A stretch of DNA of 64,000 bases from Paenibacillus alkalitolerans (GCF_016482785.1 NZ_JAEMXM010000006.1:102552-166551), one strand, 5' to 3'. Positions 51,114 through 60,120 are shown, counted from the first letter of the stretch. Numbers and translations are program-made. Notes: generated from the sequence alone by a model not told the origin.

Positions 51114-51707
51114 TCAAAACCTACTTTCAATCTCCGGTTCGGTAATAATTAGATTCATGAAATGAACAGTGCTTCCAATTCCTTGGGGGGATTGAGCTAC
51201 GATCCCCGCCTTTCCTCCGCTTGGAATAAGCATGCCGAAATAACGAATTAATTTCCAATTATCACCGTCTGCGGAGTAGAAAAAAGAAACACAATCTTCT
51301 ACTTTTCTTATTTTCAAATAGGGATTGGCTACTTGAACTTCCTCCGAGTTGCAGTCATCCGACAGGCCATCTTTCGTAACGACCGAAACAATGGTTGCAG
51401 CCTCTCCATTAAATTCAAAGCATAATTTACACCAATTTTTCTCGTCAGCCATAAGCATCAAGCATCCTGAGTCATATTTCTTTTGCATATCGACTGTCAA
51501 CTGCGTTGTCATTTCAAAGGATTGCCCTACTGGCATGGAAAGAAAAGGGGCCGAACTACGGATATGCTTTCCAGCAGGATCGCAAAAGAAATCAGCTCCT
51601 ATAGGAGCTTCAATGATTATGCCCCCTTGATCTGTAAATCTCCATTGTTCAGGCTCATTTATCCACGAAAGTTTGGATTGCATATCATTATTTAATACGT
51701 TACTCAT
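51114..51707 (-). CDS. DUF1349 protein (concanavalin-like fold)
   Basis: 197 residues. LSWINEPEQWRFTDQGGIIIEAP and ADFFCDPAGKHIRSSAPFL at the start, YDSGCLMLMADEKNWCKLCFE and YSADGDNWKLIRYF later are typical of DUF1349, a beta-sandwich of the laminin-G/concanavalin type that probably binds sugars. No signal peptide. ATG 51707 follows GGGAGG. Divergent from the LysE exporter gene. Function unknown. Confidence 0.87.
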   Translation of the reverse strand: MSNVLNNDMQSKLSWINEPEQWRFTDQGGIIIEAPIGADFFCDPAGKHIRSSAPFLSMPVGQSFEMTTQLTVDMQKKYDSGCLMLMADEKNWCKLCFEFNGEAATIVSVVTKDGLSDDCNSEEVQVANPYLKIRKVEDCVSFFYSADGDNWKLIRYFGMLIPSGGKAGIVAQSPQGIGSTVHFMNLIITEPEIESRF

Positions 51708-51801
51708 TATTATCCTCCCAATGTGCATTTTACATATATAATTCTGCCTACAGAATCTAAACCCTCTTTAATAACATAATTTACCAGTAGGAGGAAACTA
51801 A

Positions 51802-52428
51802 ATGTTCGACATTCCAACTTTAGGTACGTTTGCGGCAGTTGTGCTTGGCCTATTTTTAATACCAGGTCCGGCTGTTCTTCTTACGGTAACTCGTGCGCTT
51901 CAAAGCGGACATAAAGCGGGCATTATGGCCGGACTTGGCATAGCTACCGGTGATCTCATTCATACGTTATTTGCCGCGGCAGGGCTTTCTGCCATATTGA
52001 TGACGTCCGCACTCGCATTTAACTTTGTTAAGTTTGCAGGAGTGGCGTACTTGCTGTATTTGGGCATTCGCGCGATAATGGAAAAGCCCGCGGACCCTGA
52101 GCTGCCAAAGGTTGCATTGGCGGCGCCATTAAAATCATACGGACTGGCAATTATCGCGGAAATTCTGAACCCGAAAACAGCGCTTTTCTTTCTAGCATTA
52201 TTACCGCAATTCGTTCATCCGGAACGCGGAGAAGCCATTGCTCAGTTTTTGATGCTCGGATTAATCTTTGTGATTTTAAGCGCAATGTATACAACGATTA
52301 TTGCGCTAAGTATCCGTACACTTGGGCGGATGGTTAAGCGCGCAACTTGGATCAGTCGATGGAGCGGCAAGATTGTAGGGGCGATTTATATCGGACTAGG
52401 CTTAAAAGTCGCGCTTCAGCAACGATAA
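51802..52428 (+). CDS. LysE/RhtB-family amino acid exporter
   Basis: 208 residues, about six membrane segments. LGLFLIPGPAVLLTVTRALQSG carries the family motif GPx-(8)-G..G; AEILNPKTALFFLALLPQFV is the second conserved stretch. It exports amino acids or homoserine lactone-like compounds. AGGAGG lies 8 nt before the ATG. Confidence 0.9.
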   Translation: MFDIPTLGTFAAVVLGLFLIPGPAVLLTVTRALQSGHKAGIMAGLGIATGDLIHTLFAAAGLSAILMTSALAFNFVKFAGVAYLLYLGIRAIMEKPADPELPKVALAAPLKSYGLAIIAEILNPKTALFFLALLPQFVHPERGEAIAQFLMLGLIFVILSAMYTTIIALSIRTLGRMVKRATWISRWSGKIVGAIYIGLGLKVALQQR

Positions 52429-52465
52429 TCAGTAATGACTTGGCTTATTTGCACGGATTTTTTGC

Positions 52466-52680
52466 TTACCGACCGACTGGAACCAATAATTGCATCAGGT
52501 CCGTCATATCGTCATGATATCTCTCGATACCCGGCCCCACCGGTTCTACTCCATACTTCTATCCTCCGACATGGTTAGTAAACACAACATCATACTCGAC
52601 ACCGTATTTATCGAGCAGCCCTATCAACGGTTCCAGTTCATGATCCAACGCCTCCCCCAGGAAAATAAAAAACGCGCCGG
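52466..52680 (-). pseudogene. Unidentified gene remnant
   Basis: A minus-strand frame reads FIFLGEALDHELEPLIGLLD, KYGVEYDVVFTNHVGG, then a TAG, then KYGVEPVGPGIERYHDD and MTDLMQLL before TAA at 52466. Composition looks protein-like on both sides of the internal stop, so it may be the tail of a decayed gene. I do not recognise it. There is no start codon with ribosome site; a terminator hairpin lies at its upstream end. Confidence 0.4.
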
Positions 52681-52700
52681 ACCCGATGGTCCTGCGCGCT
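52662..52700 (-). terminator. Terminator downstream of the Dabb gene
   Basis: On the minus strand GCGCAGGACC-ATCG-GGTCCGGCGC, followed by GTTTTTTATTTT. It is ~100 nt after the stop at 52800. Confidence 0.8.
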
Positions 52701-52799
52701 TAGGTTGATTTCGCATGCTTGTAAACATGTTTCGATCTCCTTCGTGCCTTGATTGATAAGCAATTATATCGGTTCGAAACGACGTTCGCAAGTGAGCGA

Positions 52800-53267
52800 T
52801 CAGCATGTTTTAAAATCGGTAATGAGGAAACGGTCGACCTTTTTATCCCACTCTTCTTCTCTCCATTTTACGTGGGCGGGGTGGTTCCGGTACGCTTCAT
52901 AGATAGATGGATTGGCGAATTCCGCAGTAAAACCGTACTTATACTCGTTTTGCGGGTTGACTTGACAAAAAACGTTGAAATGCTCGACCCCCGGAATAGA
53001 ACCAAGTACTTGCCATGCTGAAGAGAAGAAGGTTCCCGCTTCCTCAGCGCTGACCCCCGGCTTCAAAGAAAACAGCACGATGTGCCGGATTCGTTCTCCC
53101 GTCGGTGCAGCCATTGGAACAGGATAATACCGATACCAATCCATCCGCTGAGGAAAAGCTTGCGGATGCGGATAGTATGGGTATGGTCCCGGTTGATAAT
53201 AGTAAGCAGGATGCACTGGGTTCATGTACTGAACCCCATGAAATACTCTCGGATCGTAATAATACAT
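52800..53267 (-). CDS. Dabb (stress-responsive A/B barrel) protein with Tyr/Pro-rich N-terminus
   Basis: 155 residues. The first ~55 residues are rich in Y, P and H (MYYYDPRVFHGVQYM, PYPYYPHPQAFPQ), like spore coat or surface proteins. Residues ~58-153 are a Dabb domain: RIRHIVLFSLKPGVSAEE, VEHFNVFCQVNPQNEYKYGFTAEF, YRNHPAHVKWREEEWDKKV. Dabb proteins are small ferredoxin-like dimers, some enzymatic. GGGAGGAG precedes the ATG. A spore or envelope location is an inference from the N-terminus. Confidence 0.83.
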   Translation of the reverse strand: MYYYDPRVFHGVQYMNPVHPAYYYQPGPYPYYPHPQAFPQRMDWYRYYPVPMAAPTGERIRHIVLFSLKPGVSAEEAGTFFSSAWQVLGSIPGVEHFNVFCQVNPQNEYKYGFTAEFANPSIYEAYRNHPAHVKWREEEWDKKVDRFLITDFKTC

Positions 53268-53361
53268 TTCGAATCTCCTCCCGTTGCCCGCACTTTTTCC
53301 CTTTTTGCAACCACCGCCTATTTATACTTACGATTTTTTCGATACGCATATGATTTCACCC

Positions 53362-53411
53362 GAAAAAAAGTAACCCGCCCCCTGCATCCGCAAGAGACGA
53401 GTTACTTTTTA
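53362..53411. terminator. Terminator of asd
   Basis: AAAAAGTAAC and GTTACTTTTT at either end of a ~26-nt loop region (53364-53374, 53401-53410) with T tracts on both strands, about 33 nt after the asd stop. Confidence 0.75.
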
Positions 53412-53443
53412 GAAGCTCATTGAGTGAAAATTTTATCGAAAAC

Positions 53444-54514
53444 TTACCCCAACAATCCCTGCTCCAACATCGATTCGGCGAGCAGCACGGCTCCTTTGCC
53501 CGCACCCATCTTGGTGTTGTGGGACACCAGCACATATTTAACGCCGCCTAACACCGGCTCATCCTCAAGACGACCGATGCTGGTGGTCATTCCGTCGCCC
53601 AAATCCCGGTCCAATCGGGGCTGCGGGCGGTACGGATCGTCAAATACATGGATCATCCGGTCGGGCGCGGAATGCAAACGTCTTCCATGAAAGGGGTTGT
53701 AATCTTGCAATACCTTCTTGATCTCTGACAGATCCGGTCTTTTTCTTAATCCGACAAATACGGATTCCGTATGTCCGTCCAGCACATTCGCCCGCGTGCA
53801 GAGGCAGTTGATATTAATCTCGGCGGGTGATATAGCGTCATTCGAGCATTCTCCGAGTATTTTCAGAAGCTCTTTTCTTACCTTGCCTTCCTCGTTCGGT
53901 ATATATGGAATAATGTTGTCAAGCACATCCAAGGTTCTTACCCCGGGACTTCTCCCCGCGCCGCTGACGGATTGCATCGAAACCATCAGCACGTTGTTCA
54001 CCCCGAAGTGTTGATGCAGAGGTTTAAGGGTTATGGCGAGTCCGGTAACGGTACAGTTGGGAACAGGCAGAACAAAGCCCTTCCATCCTCGTTCCCTCTG
54101 CTGCCTGATAACCAGCTTCGCATGCTCGTCATTGACGCCGGTAATCAACAGGGGAGTATCGTCATAATACCGGAAAGCGGAAGCTGTGGAGAAGGTGGGA
54201 GTCGTCGCGGCGAACCACGGTTCCAATTCTTTGGCTAGATCCGATTCGATAGCCGTAAATATGACATCAACGGATTTGGGATCAAATTCTTTGGAAGAAA
54301 TGACCGGCACATCCGACATATCCTCGGGAACCGGCGTACTTTGCGTCCATCTTGAAGAGCCGTTTGCCTCCAAAAGCGCCTCTTTGTAGTTCTTGACCGT
54401 TCTGGAAGTAACCATAGTTACGACTTCAAAATCCGGATGCCGCGTTAACGCTTGAACAAATTGCTGACCGGCCATCCCGGTCGCTCCGACAATCGCCGCC
54501 CTTAGTCTGCCCAC
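53444..54514 (-). CDS. asd: Aspartate-semialdehyde dehydrogenase, archaeal/fungal type
   Basis: About 356 residues. NADP-binding RAAIVGATGMAGQQFVQAL, active-site cysteine in LPVPNCTVTGLAITLKPL (~154), SMQSVSGAGRSPG, and INCLCTRANVLDGHTESVFVGL with the catalytic histidine. The PNCTVTGL form is that of archaeal and fungal enzymes; the usual Firmicute enzyme has another pattern. It reduces aspartyl phosphate to the semialdehyde for lysine, threonine and methionine. GTG 54514 has GGGAG upstream. No dapA, lysC or hom gene adjoins it. Confidence 0.9.
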   Translation of the reverse strand: MGRLRAAIVGATGMAGQQFVQALTRHPDFEVVTMVTSRTVKNYKEALLEANGSSRWTQSTPVPEDMSDVPVISSKEFDPKSVDVIFTAIESDLAKELEPWFAATTPTFSTASAFRYYDDTPLLITGVNDEHAKLVIRQQRERGWKGFVLPVPNCTVTGLAITLKPLHQHFGVNNVLMVSMQSVSGAGRSPGVRTLDVLDNIIPYIPNEEGKVRKELLKILGECSNDAISPAEININCLCTRANVLDGHTESVFVGLRKRPDLSEIKKVLQDYNPFHGRRLHSAPDRMIHVFDDPYRPQPRLDRDLGDGMTTSIGRLEDEPVLGGVKYVLVSHNTKMGAGKGAVLLAESMLEQGLLG

Positions 54515-54582
54515 ACAAACCACTCCCTAAGTAATTTATACCATTTTATGGAGTGCCATATGTTTGCGTCAATCGTTTTTTT

Positions 54583-55242
54583 CTAATCATGCGTTGCCCT
54601 GCCGTCCCCTGTAATCGGGAACTGCTGGCCAAGATATGTAGGCTTCGGTTTTGTGACGTGTACGAACAGGAAATCTTTGACTCTTGCGAGTTTTTCCCTT
54701 GCTTCGTATTTCTCCGCACCGTAATAGCTCCTTGGATCGCTGGCAACGCCGTACGCATCGATTCCTAGTACTCGAGCCACGTACACCGCTCTTTTCAAGT
54801 GATAGCCTTGAGTCACTATGATTATTTTTTTCGCGCCGAAAATATCCCTCGCCCGGTACACGCTCTCATATGTGCTGAATCCGGCATGATCCATAAAGAT
54901 ATCCTCAGGCGGTACGCCTCTTTCTTCCAAAAAACCTTTCATCGCATTCACTTCATCGTACTCCACGGTGCCGTGATCGCCGCTTACAATGATCTTCGGC
55001 GCTTTTCCGGCTTGATATAACTCTAAACCTCCTTCAAGACGGTCATTCAGCATCGGTGATACATGTGATTCGGAGTATACGCGAGCGCCGAGAATTAGAA
55101 TCGCTTCAGCTTCCGGAGTGCGGCCGGGTTCCTTGATGTGTTCGGCGGTTGCGCTACCGATCCACATGTTCACGCCTATAAGGCAGGCAGCTCCTATTGC
55201 AACGATTGACGCGGCGGCAGCCAGGTATGTTTTTATTTTCAC
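54583..55242 (-). CDS. YdcF/SanA-family (DUF218) membrane-anchored protein
   Basis: About 219 residues. One N-terminal membrane segment (YLAAAASIVAIGAACLIGVNMW), then the DUF218 domain: EAILILGARVYSESHVSPML, KIIVSGDHGTVEYDEVNAMKGFL, ESVYRARDIFGAKKIIIVTQGYHLKRA. This is the SanA/YdcF type, thought to act in envelope maintenance. Two starts are possible: GTG 55242 (GAGAGGAG upstream) or GTG 55269, which overlaps the stop of the GNAT gene. The two genes are clearly one transcript. Confidence 0.85.
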   Translation of the reverse strand: MKIKTYLAAAASIVAIGAACLIGVNMWIGSATAEHIKEPGRTPEAEAILILGARVYSESHVSPMLNDRLEGGLELYQAGKAPKIIVSGDHGTVEYDEVNAMKGFLEERGVPPEDIFMDHAGFSTYESVYRARDIFGAKKIIIVTQGYHLKRAVYVARVLGIDAYGVASDPRSYYGAEKYEAREKLARVKDFLFVHVTKPKPTYLGQQFPITGDGRATHD

Positions 55243-55268
55243 GTATGTTTGACTCCTCTCCGGTAACA

Positions 55269-55832
55269 CTATTCCTTTGACTCAGACAGCTTAAATAATG
55301 TTTCATACCGTTCGTAAAATTCATCCTTCAATATTCCAAAGAAATGCACATCATGACGATCGCCGTTATGCACTTCATGTTTTCTAAGCAGCCCTTCTTT
55401 TATGAACCCGACAGATTCGAGGCACTTTTGCGAGCGGACATTGAAACCGTACGTTTCGGCGTATACTTTTTCTAAGTTTTCCACTTTGAAAGCATAATCC
55501 AACATGATTCTTACCGTAGATTTTCCGAAACCTTGATTTCTGGCATTGGGATTGCCTATGTTCACACCCAAAGAGGCGCGCCGATTCAGTCTGTCTATGG
55601 ATTCCAGCTTGACTCTTCCTATCAACCCTTTGTCAATTTCAATGCCGAATTCAATTGCGTCATCGGGCGGGTTCATAAGAGCTTTTTGCAACCTTTCCTT
55701 AAAATGTTCCCGCGAGCGCTTTTTGCCCCAAGAAGAGTACATATCTATATCGAAATCGAGATGCCAATCATACATCGTGTCGATTTCGTCAGATTCAATC
55801 GGTCTTAAAGTTACGCCATCTATAGTGAACAT
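55269..55832 (-). CDS. GNAT-family N-acetyltransferase (RimJ/RimL/SpeG-like)
   Basis: 187 residues. VTLRPIESDEIDTMYDWHLD, LIGRVKLESIDRLNRRASLGVNI, NQGFGKSTVRIMLDYAF (acetyl-CoA loop) and YGFNVRSQKCLESVGFIKEGLLR are standard for this GNAT group. ATG 55832 follows GGAGGG. It transfers an acetyl group to an amine; substrate unknown. Overlaps or abuts the DUF218 gene downstream. Confidence 0.9.
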   Translation of the reverse strand: MFTIDGVTLRPIESDEIDTMYDWHLDFDIDMYSSWGKKRSREHFKERLQKALMNPPDDAIEFGIEIDKGLIGRVKLESIDRLNRRASLGVNIGNPNARNQGFGKSTVRIMLDYAFKVENLEKVYAETYGFNVRSQKCLESVGFIKEGLLRKHEVHNGDRHDVHFFGILKDEFYERYETLFKLSESKE

Positions 55833-55955
55833 ACCGCATCCCTCCATTTCACACGTTCAATTCTAAAGAGAAAATGCAAACTGAGCAATCAAAAAGAAAT
55901 CGCCGCGCTAGTTGTACGTTAGAATAGGATATATTTGCAAAAGGGGGTACTTGTC

Positions 55956-56420
55956 ATGGCAAAGACGATAGCGGATAGGTTCATATGGGTAGTGGACAGG
56001 CTTGCGGCGGCTTCTTCCGATCGCCTGCTTGAAATAGGGTGCGGGAATGGAACGGCGGTGGAGAAAATGATACATCTCGCCAAAAGGAACAATGCCGATC
56101 ATATTTCGGCCGGGAAGGTGAGTTTCGTTCACGCTGCGCTGCACGAGGCCGATTTGGGGCAAAGCCGGTTTAGCAAAATATTTGCGGTAAACGTTAATTT
56201 GTTCTGGATGAATGCTGCAAGAGAGCTTGAAATCATTAAAGAGCGATTGCTGCCGGAAGGCGCCGTTTACTTGTTCAATTATCCGCCTGCCGCAGCAAAG
56301 CTCCGGTATATCACCGAACGCATGAGCCTAAATTTGCTGAATGCAGGATTAGAGATTAAACATATATTCATTCATGACAAAAATCCGGGGGTCTGCATAG
56401 TTTCTGCGATCAAAGAATGA
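55956..56420 (+). CDS. Shortened class I methyltransferase lacking part of the SAM site
   Basis: 154 residues. ADRFIWVVDRLAAASSDRLLEIGCGNGTAVE is a normal start with motif I, but it jumps straight to KMIHLAKRNNADHISAGKVSF. Relatives I recall have ~20 more residues there, including the acidic residue (TAIDRS) that holds the SAM ribose. The rest (KIFAVNVNLFWMNAARELE, LLPEGAVYLFNYPP) is normal. An in-frame deletion of ~60 bp is likely and activity doubtful. ATG 55956 follows AAAGGGGG. Confidence 0.75.
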   Translation: MAKTIADRFIWVVDRLAAASSDRLLEIGCGNGTAVEKMIHLAKRNNADHISAGKVSFVHAALHEADLGQSRFSKIFAVNVNLFWMNAARELEIIKERLLPEGAVYLFNYPPAAAKLRYITERMSLNLLNAGLEIKHIFIHDKNPGVCIVSAIKE

Positions 56421-56429
56421 TCTTACAAT

Positions 56430-56464
56430 AAGAAAGCAACCCTGCGCGGGTTGCTTCTTTTTAA
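56430..56464. terminator. Bidirectional terminator
   Basis: AGAAAGCAACCC and GGGTTGCTTCTT with a 5-nt loop, followed by TTTTTAAA on the plus strand; serves the methyltransferase gene and the converging RsfA-type gene. Confidence 0.88.
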
Positions 56465-56481
56465 ATTCCATCGCTATTTTC

Positions 56482-57021
56482 CTAAAGAGCCTTCAACTTC
56501 CTTGCATTCTCCAATATTTTCAGGAATGTCTGATAATCCTCGGAAATTACCTCAGCCGGGCGATCATTCACAAGCAAGTCGTTCAGACGATTGATCTCCA
56601 CGTCTTTTCTCTCCAACTCTTGACGGAGCCGTGTAATTTCACTCGCCATGTTCATAATTGTGATCTTATACCGATTCGCAATCTCGATGATCATATCGAG
56701 CTGTTCGACTGCGGAATCCGTTAGAATAACCTCGACAGCCGGCTGTTGTTCTTGAATTTGATGAACCTGATGTGCGTGAAGTCTCGGTCCCTGCGTTGTC
56801 CGCTGCCGTTTCGCCTCTTGTATTTTCACTTCGTACTGCTTGCGTACCGTTGCGTTCCACCGGAAGCCGCAGGCGCTCGCCGTCCGGTTTAAACGCTCGC
56901 CTACTTCATCAAACGCCTTCAACTGCGTGCTGCCTTCCCTTATATGTCTTATTACCGTCTCGGCCAGTATGTTATCATCATCCGGCGTCCACGAATCCTT
57001 GCGGATTGCTTGTTCTGACAT
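56482..57021 (-). CDS. rsfA: RsfA-family transcription factor
   Basis: 179 residues. N-terminal SANT/Myb-like domain ([28 protein letters not shown] and [20 protein letters not shown]), typical of RsfA, followed by a spacer and a coiled coil ([23 protein letters not shown]). RsfA tunes sigma-F dependent genes in the forespore of Bacillus. The start has GAGGTG upstream. It supports a spore-forming host. Several paralogues exist in such genomes, so the symbol is by family. Confidence 0.87.
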   Translation of the reverse strand: MSEQAIRKDSWTPDDDNILAETVIRHIREGSTQLKAFDEVGERLNRTASACGFRWNATVRKQYEVKIQEAKRQRTTQGPRLHAHQVHQIQEQQPAVEVILTDSAVEQLDMIIEIANRYKITIMNMASEITRLRQELERKDVEINRLNDLLVNDRPAEVISEDYQTFLKILENARKLKAL

Positions 57022-57131
57022 CCTTTTCACCTCATGGGACAAGTTGGTATTATTCTCATCTTATCCACGAAATGCTCTTTATATGCTTTATAGCCGAGAT
57101 AAAAGGTAGATTTGTTCGGTGGCCGCTTCAA

Positions 57132-58058
57132 TCATATTCGCTTTTTATCTAAAATCACGCGACTCACCGTATGTCTTCTTAACGTTTTCTTACGGCAAGC
57201 GCAAATGCGTTTTGACATCGGACTGACTTTGGACCGGCAGCTGCATACGTAATGGTCAAAATTATAAGGAATTACTTGCCTGTATGATTTCGCCGGCGGC
57301 AGAATCACTTTGCGTTTTCGGTTGAACGGCATGTCAATAGGTTGATAATCACTGTTATCTTGATTCTGTAGTGTGTTAACGACAATATTACCGATCTGTC
57401 TGCCCAGAACCAAACCTTGTTCATTGTCGGCAGGGAAGTGTACACCGGCATATAAACGCGAAATCGCGCATTCTTCAGCCAATTTCCTCAAGTCTGCCGA
57501 TTTGGCGGGAAAGAAATAACTTAAAACCGTTTCGGCGCAACCTGACATGGCGGAATGGCCTGACGGATAAGCGGGAAACCGCGGTGTGCATAAAATCGGG
57601 GCCAAATTCCGATCCAATTGATTCGGCCGGGCAATGTTATATAGATACTTTAGATGCCAAGTAACGACAAACGCATCGTTGATAGCCGCATACATGGCCG
57701 CCAATATGCGCGAAGCTCTGGCGGGGCTCACATCATATGCGTCAACCAAGCGGTCGGCGACCGGGGTCCATTGTTTCGTTGCCACACCCGAGCCCCAATA
57801 TTTTGCAATTTTTATTTTTGTTCTGGTCAAAGACTTTAAAGTTTTCCGGACCGTTCTTAGCTGCTCCGAGAAATCGATCGACGACGGATCCGCAATTTCC
57901 CAATTGATCGGCATTCCCTCTAATGTTGTGAAATTTCCATTTCCTTTGTTCTGTAAGTAATAGGTCTGCCAAGAACCGGCAAGAGGGTCAACCGGATCGG
58001 AAGGAGGCTCCCTCTCTCCTGCGTAGATCAGTTCCGACCAAAGCAATTTAACACTCAT
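57132..58058 (-). CDS. Vanadium-dependent haloperoxidase-like PAP2-fold protein with Cys-rich tail
   Basis: 308 residues. K in WHLKYLYNIARPNQL, PSGHSAMSGCAE and SRLYAGVHFPADNEQG give the K-x6-RP / PSGH / SRxxxGxHxxxD set shared by vanadium haloperoxidases and PAP2 phosphatases. No membrane segments, so a soluble haloperoxidase- or acid-phosphatase-like enzyme. The last ~45 residues are basic with paired cysteines (YVCSCRSK, RICACRKK), an added tail. The start ATG 58058 has a weak ribosome site. Confidence 0.83.
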   Translation of the reverse strand: MSVKLLWSELIYAGEREPPSDPVDPLAGSWQTYYLQNKGNGNFTTLEGMPINWEIADPSSIDFSEQLRTVRKTLKSLTRTKIKIAKYWGSGVATKQWTPVADRLVDAYDVSPARASRILAAMYAAINDAFVVTWHLKYLYNIARPNQLDRNLAPILCTPRFPAYPSGHSAMSGCAETVLSYFFPAKSADLRKLAEECAISRLYAGVHFPADNEQGLVLGRQIGNIVVNTLQNQDNSDYQPIDMPFNRKRKVILPPAKSYRQVIPYNFDHYVCSCRSKVSPMSKRICACRKKTLRRHTVSRVILDKKRI

Positions 58059-58157
58059 CGTCCGACACTCACCCCAAAGGTTTCATATCCCCATCATACT
58101 CAAGAACTATGAACTGGGTGAACGCCTTACATGGATTTTTTTAACAACGACCTCCGA

Positions 58158-58192
58158 TTGTGTCAATAAAAAAACCGCAGCAACCAGCTACG
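58158..58192 (-). terminator. Terminator-like hairpin
   Basis: On the minus strand CCGTAGC-TGGTT-GCTGCGG (one G-T pair) followed by TTTTTTTATT. It would end transcripts crossing the decayed kinase gene. Between 58141 and 58424 a minus-strand frame of unknown character is open but unsupported. Confidence 0.6.
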
Positions 58193-58423
58193 GGGATCGT
58201 CATTATCGCGCGTGTTTCATCCAGATGGAAATGAATATAGCGCCGGTTTTCGCCAAAATTCTTTTGCCTGTACTCCGAAGTGAAATCATAAAACCTGAGC
58301 GAATGGAAGAGTGGCTCTACACTTTTGGAGGATATGTTACAATTCATGATTCAAGGAGTTCGAACAAATCCAGAGTCATCCTGCAAACTTCCGCCTTATT
58401 GTTCAACGATTTCAACCGTGCAT

Positions 58424-58686
58424 TCACCGTAGCGCGTCCGCAAAGACCGCATGCCTTTGATTTTCACTTTTGCAATTAATGATGTTTACCGCTTTGTCCA
58501 GCTGACGGCTCCAATATTTGTCCACGCACCAGCAGCTGTCCGCACACATCGGCGTCTTATTGCCCCACGAGAAGGCCGGCGGCAAATTCGTGTCGGCCTG
58601 AGATGCATTTCGTTGGACACGTTCAGCGTCTCGGCAATTTCTTTCAACGCGTTCAGTTCTTCCTCGCGCGCTCGTTTCCGGGTCAT
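58424..58686 (-). pseudogene. Remnant of a GAF-domain sensor histidine kinase
   Basis: ATG 58686 with GAGGGGGC upstream begins MTRKRAREEELNALKEIAET and LNVSNEMHL, the normal start of a YhcY-like GAF sensor kinase. In another frame the sequence then resumes at NLPPAFSWGNKTPMCADSCW and CVDKYWSRQLDKAVNIINC, the cysteine-containing GAF middle of the same kind of protein, and stops at 58424. The intervening part and the whole kinase domain are gone. A deletion plus frameshift remnant. Confidence 0.75.
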
Positions 58687-58842
58687 GGCAGCCCCCTCGA
58701 CATCTCTGCTTTGGTAAGGAAATTATAACATTGAAATTCATGAAGTTTCTTGAAGACCGAATATTTCAATGTTGCAACCAAACCTTCCTTTATTCGCGGT
58801 CTTGCTTCTTTGAATATACTTCGATGAAGGTTTGGTTATATC

Positions 58843-60120
58843 TTATCTCTCGATAATCTGCTCGCGTTTCGGGCCGACGGATACCCAACGGATCGGCACA
58901 TCGATCAATTTTTCAATACGGAGCACATAGTGTTGAGCGTTTACCGGCAATTCGTCAAATTTCCGGATGCCCGATATATCGCTCCTCCAACCGGGCAGCT
59001 TCTCCAACACAGGCATCGCATGCTCGAGCCGTGCGGTTACAGGAAAATGCGTCGTTGTCTCCCCATCTGTCCGGTAAGCCGTGCAGACCGGAATTTCGTC
59101 CAAATAACCGAGAACGTCCAAGTTCGTCAACGCGGCTTCCGTCGCGCCTTGCACGATGCACCCGTATCTTGTAGCCACCGCATCAAACCATCCCATCCGC
59201 CGCGACCGGCCCGTCGTCGCGCCGTATTCGCCGGCGTCCCCTCCCCGGCGCCGCAGTTCGTCAGCCTCTTCACCAGAGATTTCCGTCACAAAAGGTCCAG
59301 CCCCGACACAACTCGAATACGCCTTTACTACAGCAACGACTTTCTTGATCGCATAGGGAGGCACCCCTGCTCCGACCGGCGCAAATCCGGAAAGCGTCGA
59401 TGACGAAGTCGAATACGGATAGATTCCATGATCGGGATCCCTCAGCGCTCCCAATTGCCCTTCCATTAATATGCGCTCGCCCCTTGCCAACGCCTCTTGA
59501 AAGAGTACGGACGTATCGCAGACGAACGGTTTCAACCGTTCCGCATCTTCCAACAGACCGTCTATTAACTCGTCGGCCTGAATGGCAGGTTTACCGTATA
59601 GATGCTGCAGCAGGACGCTTTTTGCTTCAAGAGACGATTCCAATCGAGCCTTAAGTCTCGGCACATTATATAAATCAGCCACCTGAACGCCCAGTTTTAC
59701 ATATTTATCGGCATAGAACGGTGCGATCCCGGATTTTGTCGAACCGAATTTCCGCTCCCCCAGCCGCTCCTCTTCCAACTCGTCAAACCATTTATGATAA
59801 GGGAGCACGATTTGCGCCCGGTTTGACACGCGCAATATCGGCTCAGGCACACCTCTTGACACCAGCTCTTCCCGCTCACGCAAGAAATCTTGAACGTTTA
59901 AAGCGACACCCGGACCGATTACATTGACGACTTCAGGATAAAAAACGCCCGACGGAAGCAAATGCAGCGCAAACTTGCCAAATTGATTAATAATCGTATG
60001 ACCCGCATTGCTTCCGCCTTGATACCTGACGACATACCGGGACTGCGCCGCCAGTACGTCTGTAATTTTCCCTTTCCCTTCATCGCCCCAGTTCGCTCCC
60101 ACAACAGCCGTAATACTCAT
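58843..60120 (-). CDS. purA: Adenylosuccinate synthetase paralogue
   Basis: 425 residues, full length. GANWGDEGKGKITD (GTP/IMP loop, catalytic D), GGSNAGHTI (catalytic H), KFGSTKSGIAPFYADKYVKLG, GQLGALRDPDHGIYPYSTSSS and GATTGRSRRMGWFD are the main PurA motifs. It joins IMP and aspartate with GTP toward AMP. AGAGGAG precedes the ATG. It is divergent from a LysR gene (112 nt between), an arrangement unlike a housekeeping purA, so this may be a second, regulated copy. Its relation to a main purA elsewhere is unknown. Confidence 0.9.
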   Translation of the reverse strand: MSITAVVGANWGDEGKGKITDVLAAQSRYVVRYQGGSNAGHTIINQFGKFALHLLPSGVFYPEVVNVIGPGVALNVQDFLREREELVSRGVPEPILRVSNRAQIVLPYHKWFDELEEERLGERKFGSTKSGIAPFYADKYVKLGVQVADLYNVPRLKARLESSLEAKSVLLQHLYGKPAIQADELIDGLLEDAERLKPFVCDTSVLFQEALARGERILMEGQLGALRDPDHGIYPYSTSSSTLSGFAPVGAGVPPYAIKKVVAVVKAYSSCVGAGPFVTEISGEEADELRRRGGDAGEYGATTGRSRRMGWFDAVATRYGCIVQGATEAALTNLDVLGYLDEIPVCTAYRTDGETTTHFPVTARLEHAMPVLEKLPGWRSDISGIRKFDELPVNAQHYVLRIEKLIDVPIRWVSVGPKREQIIER

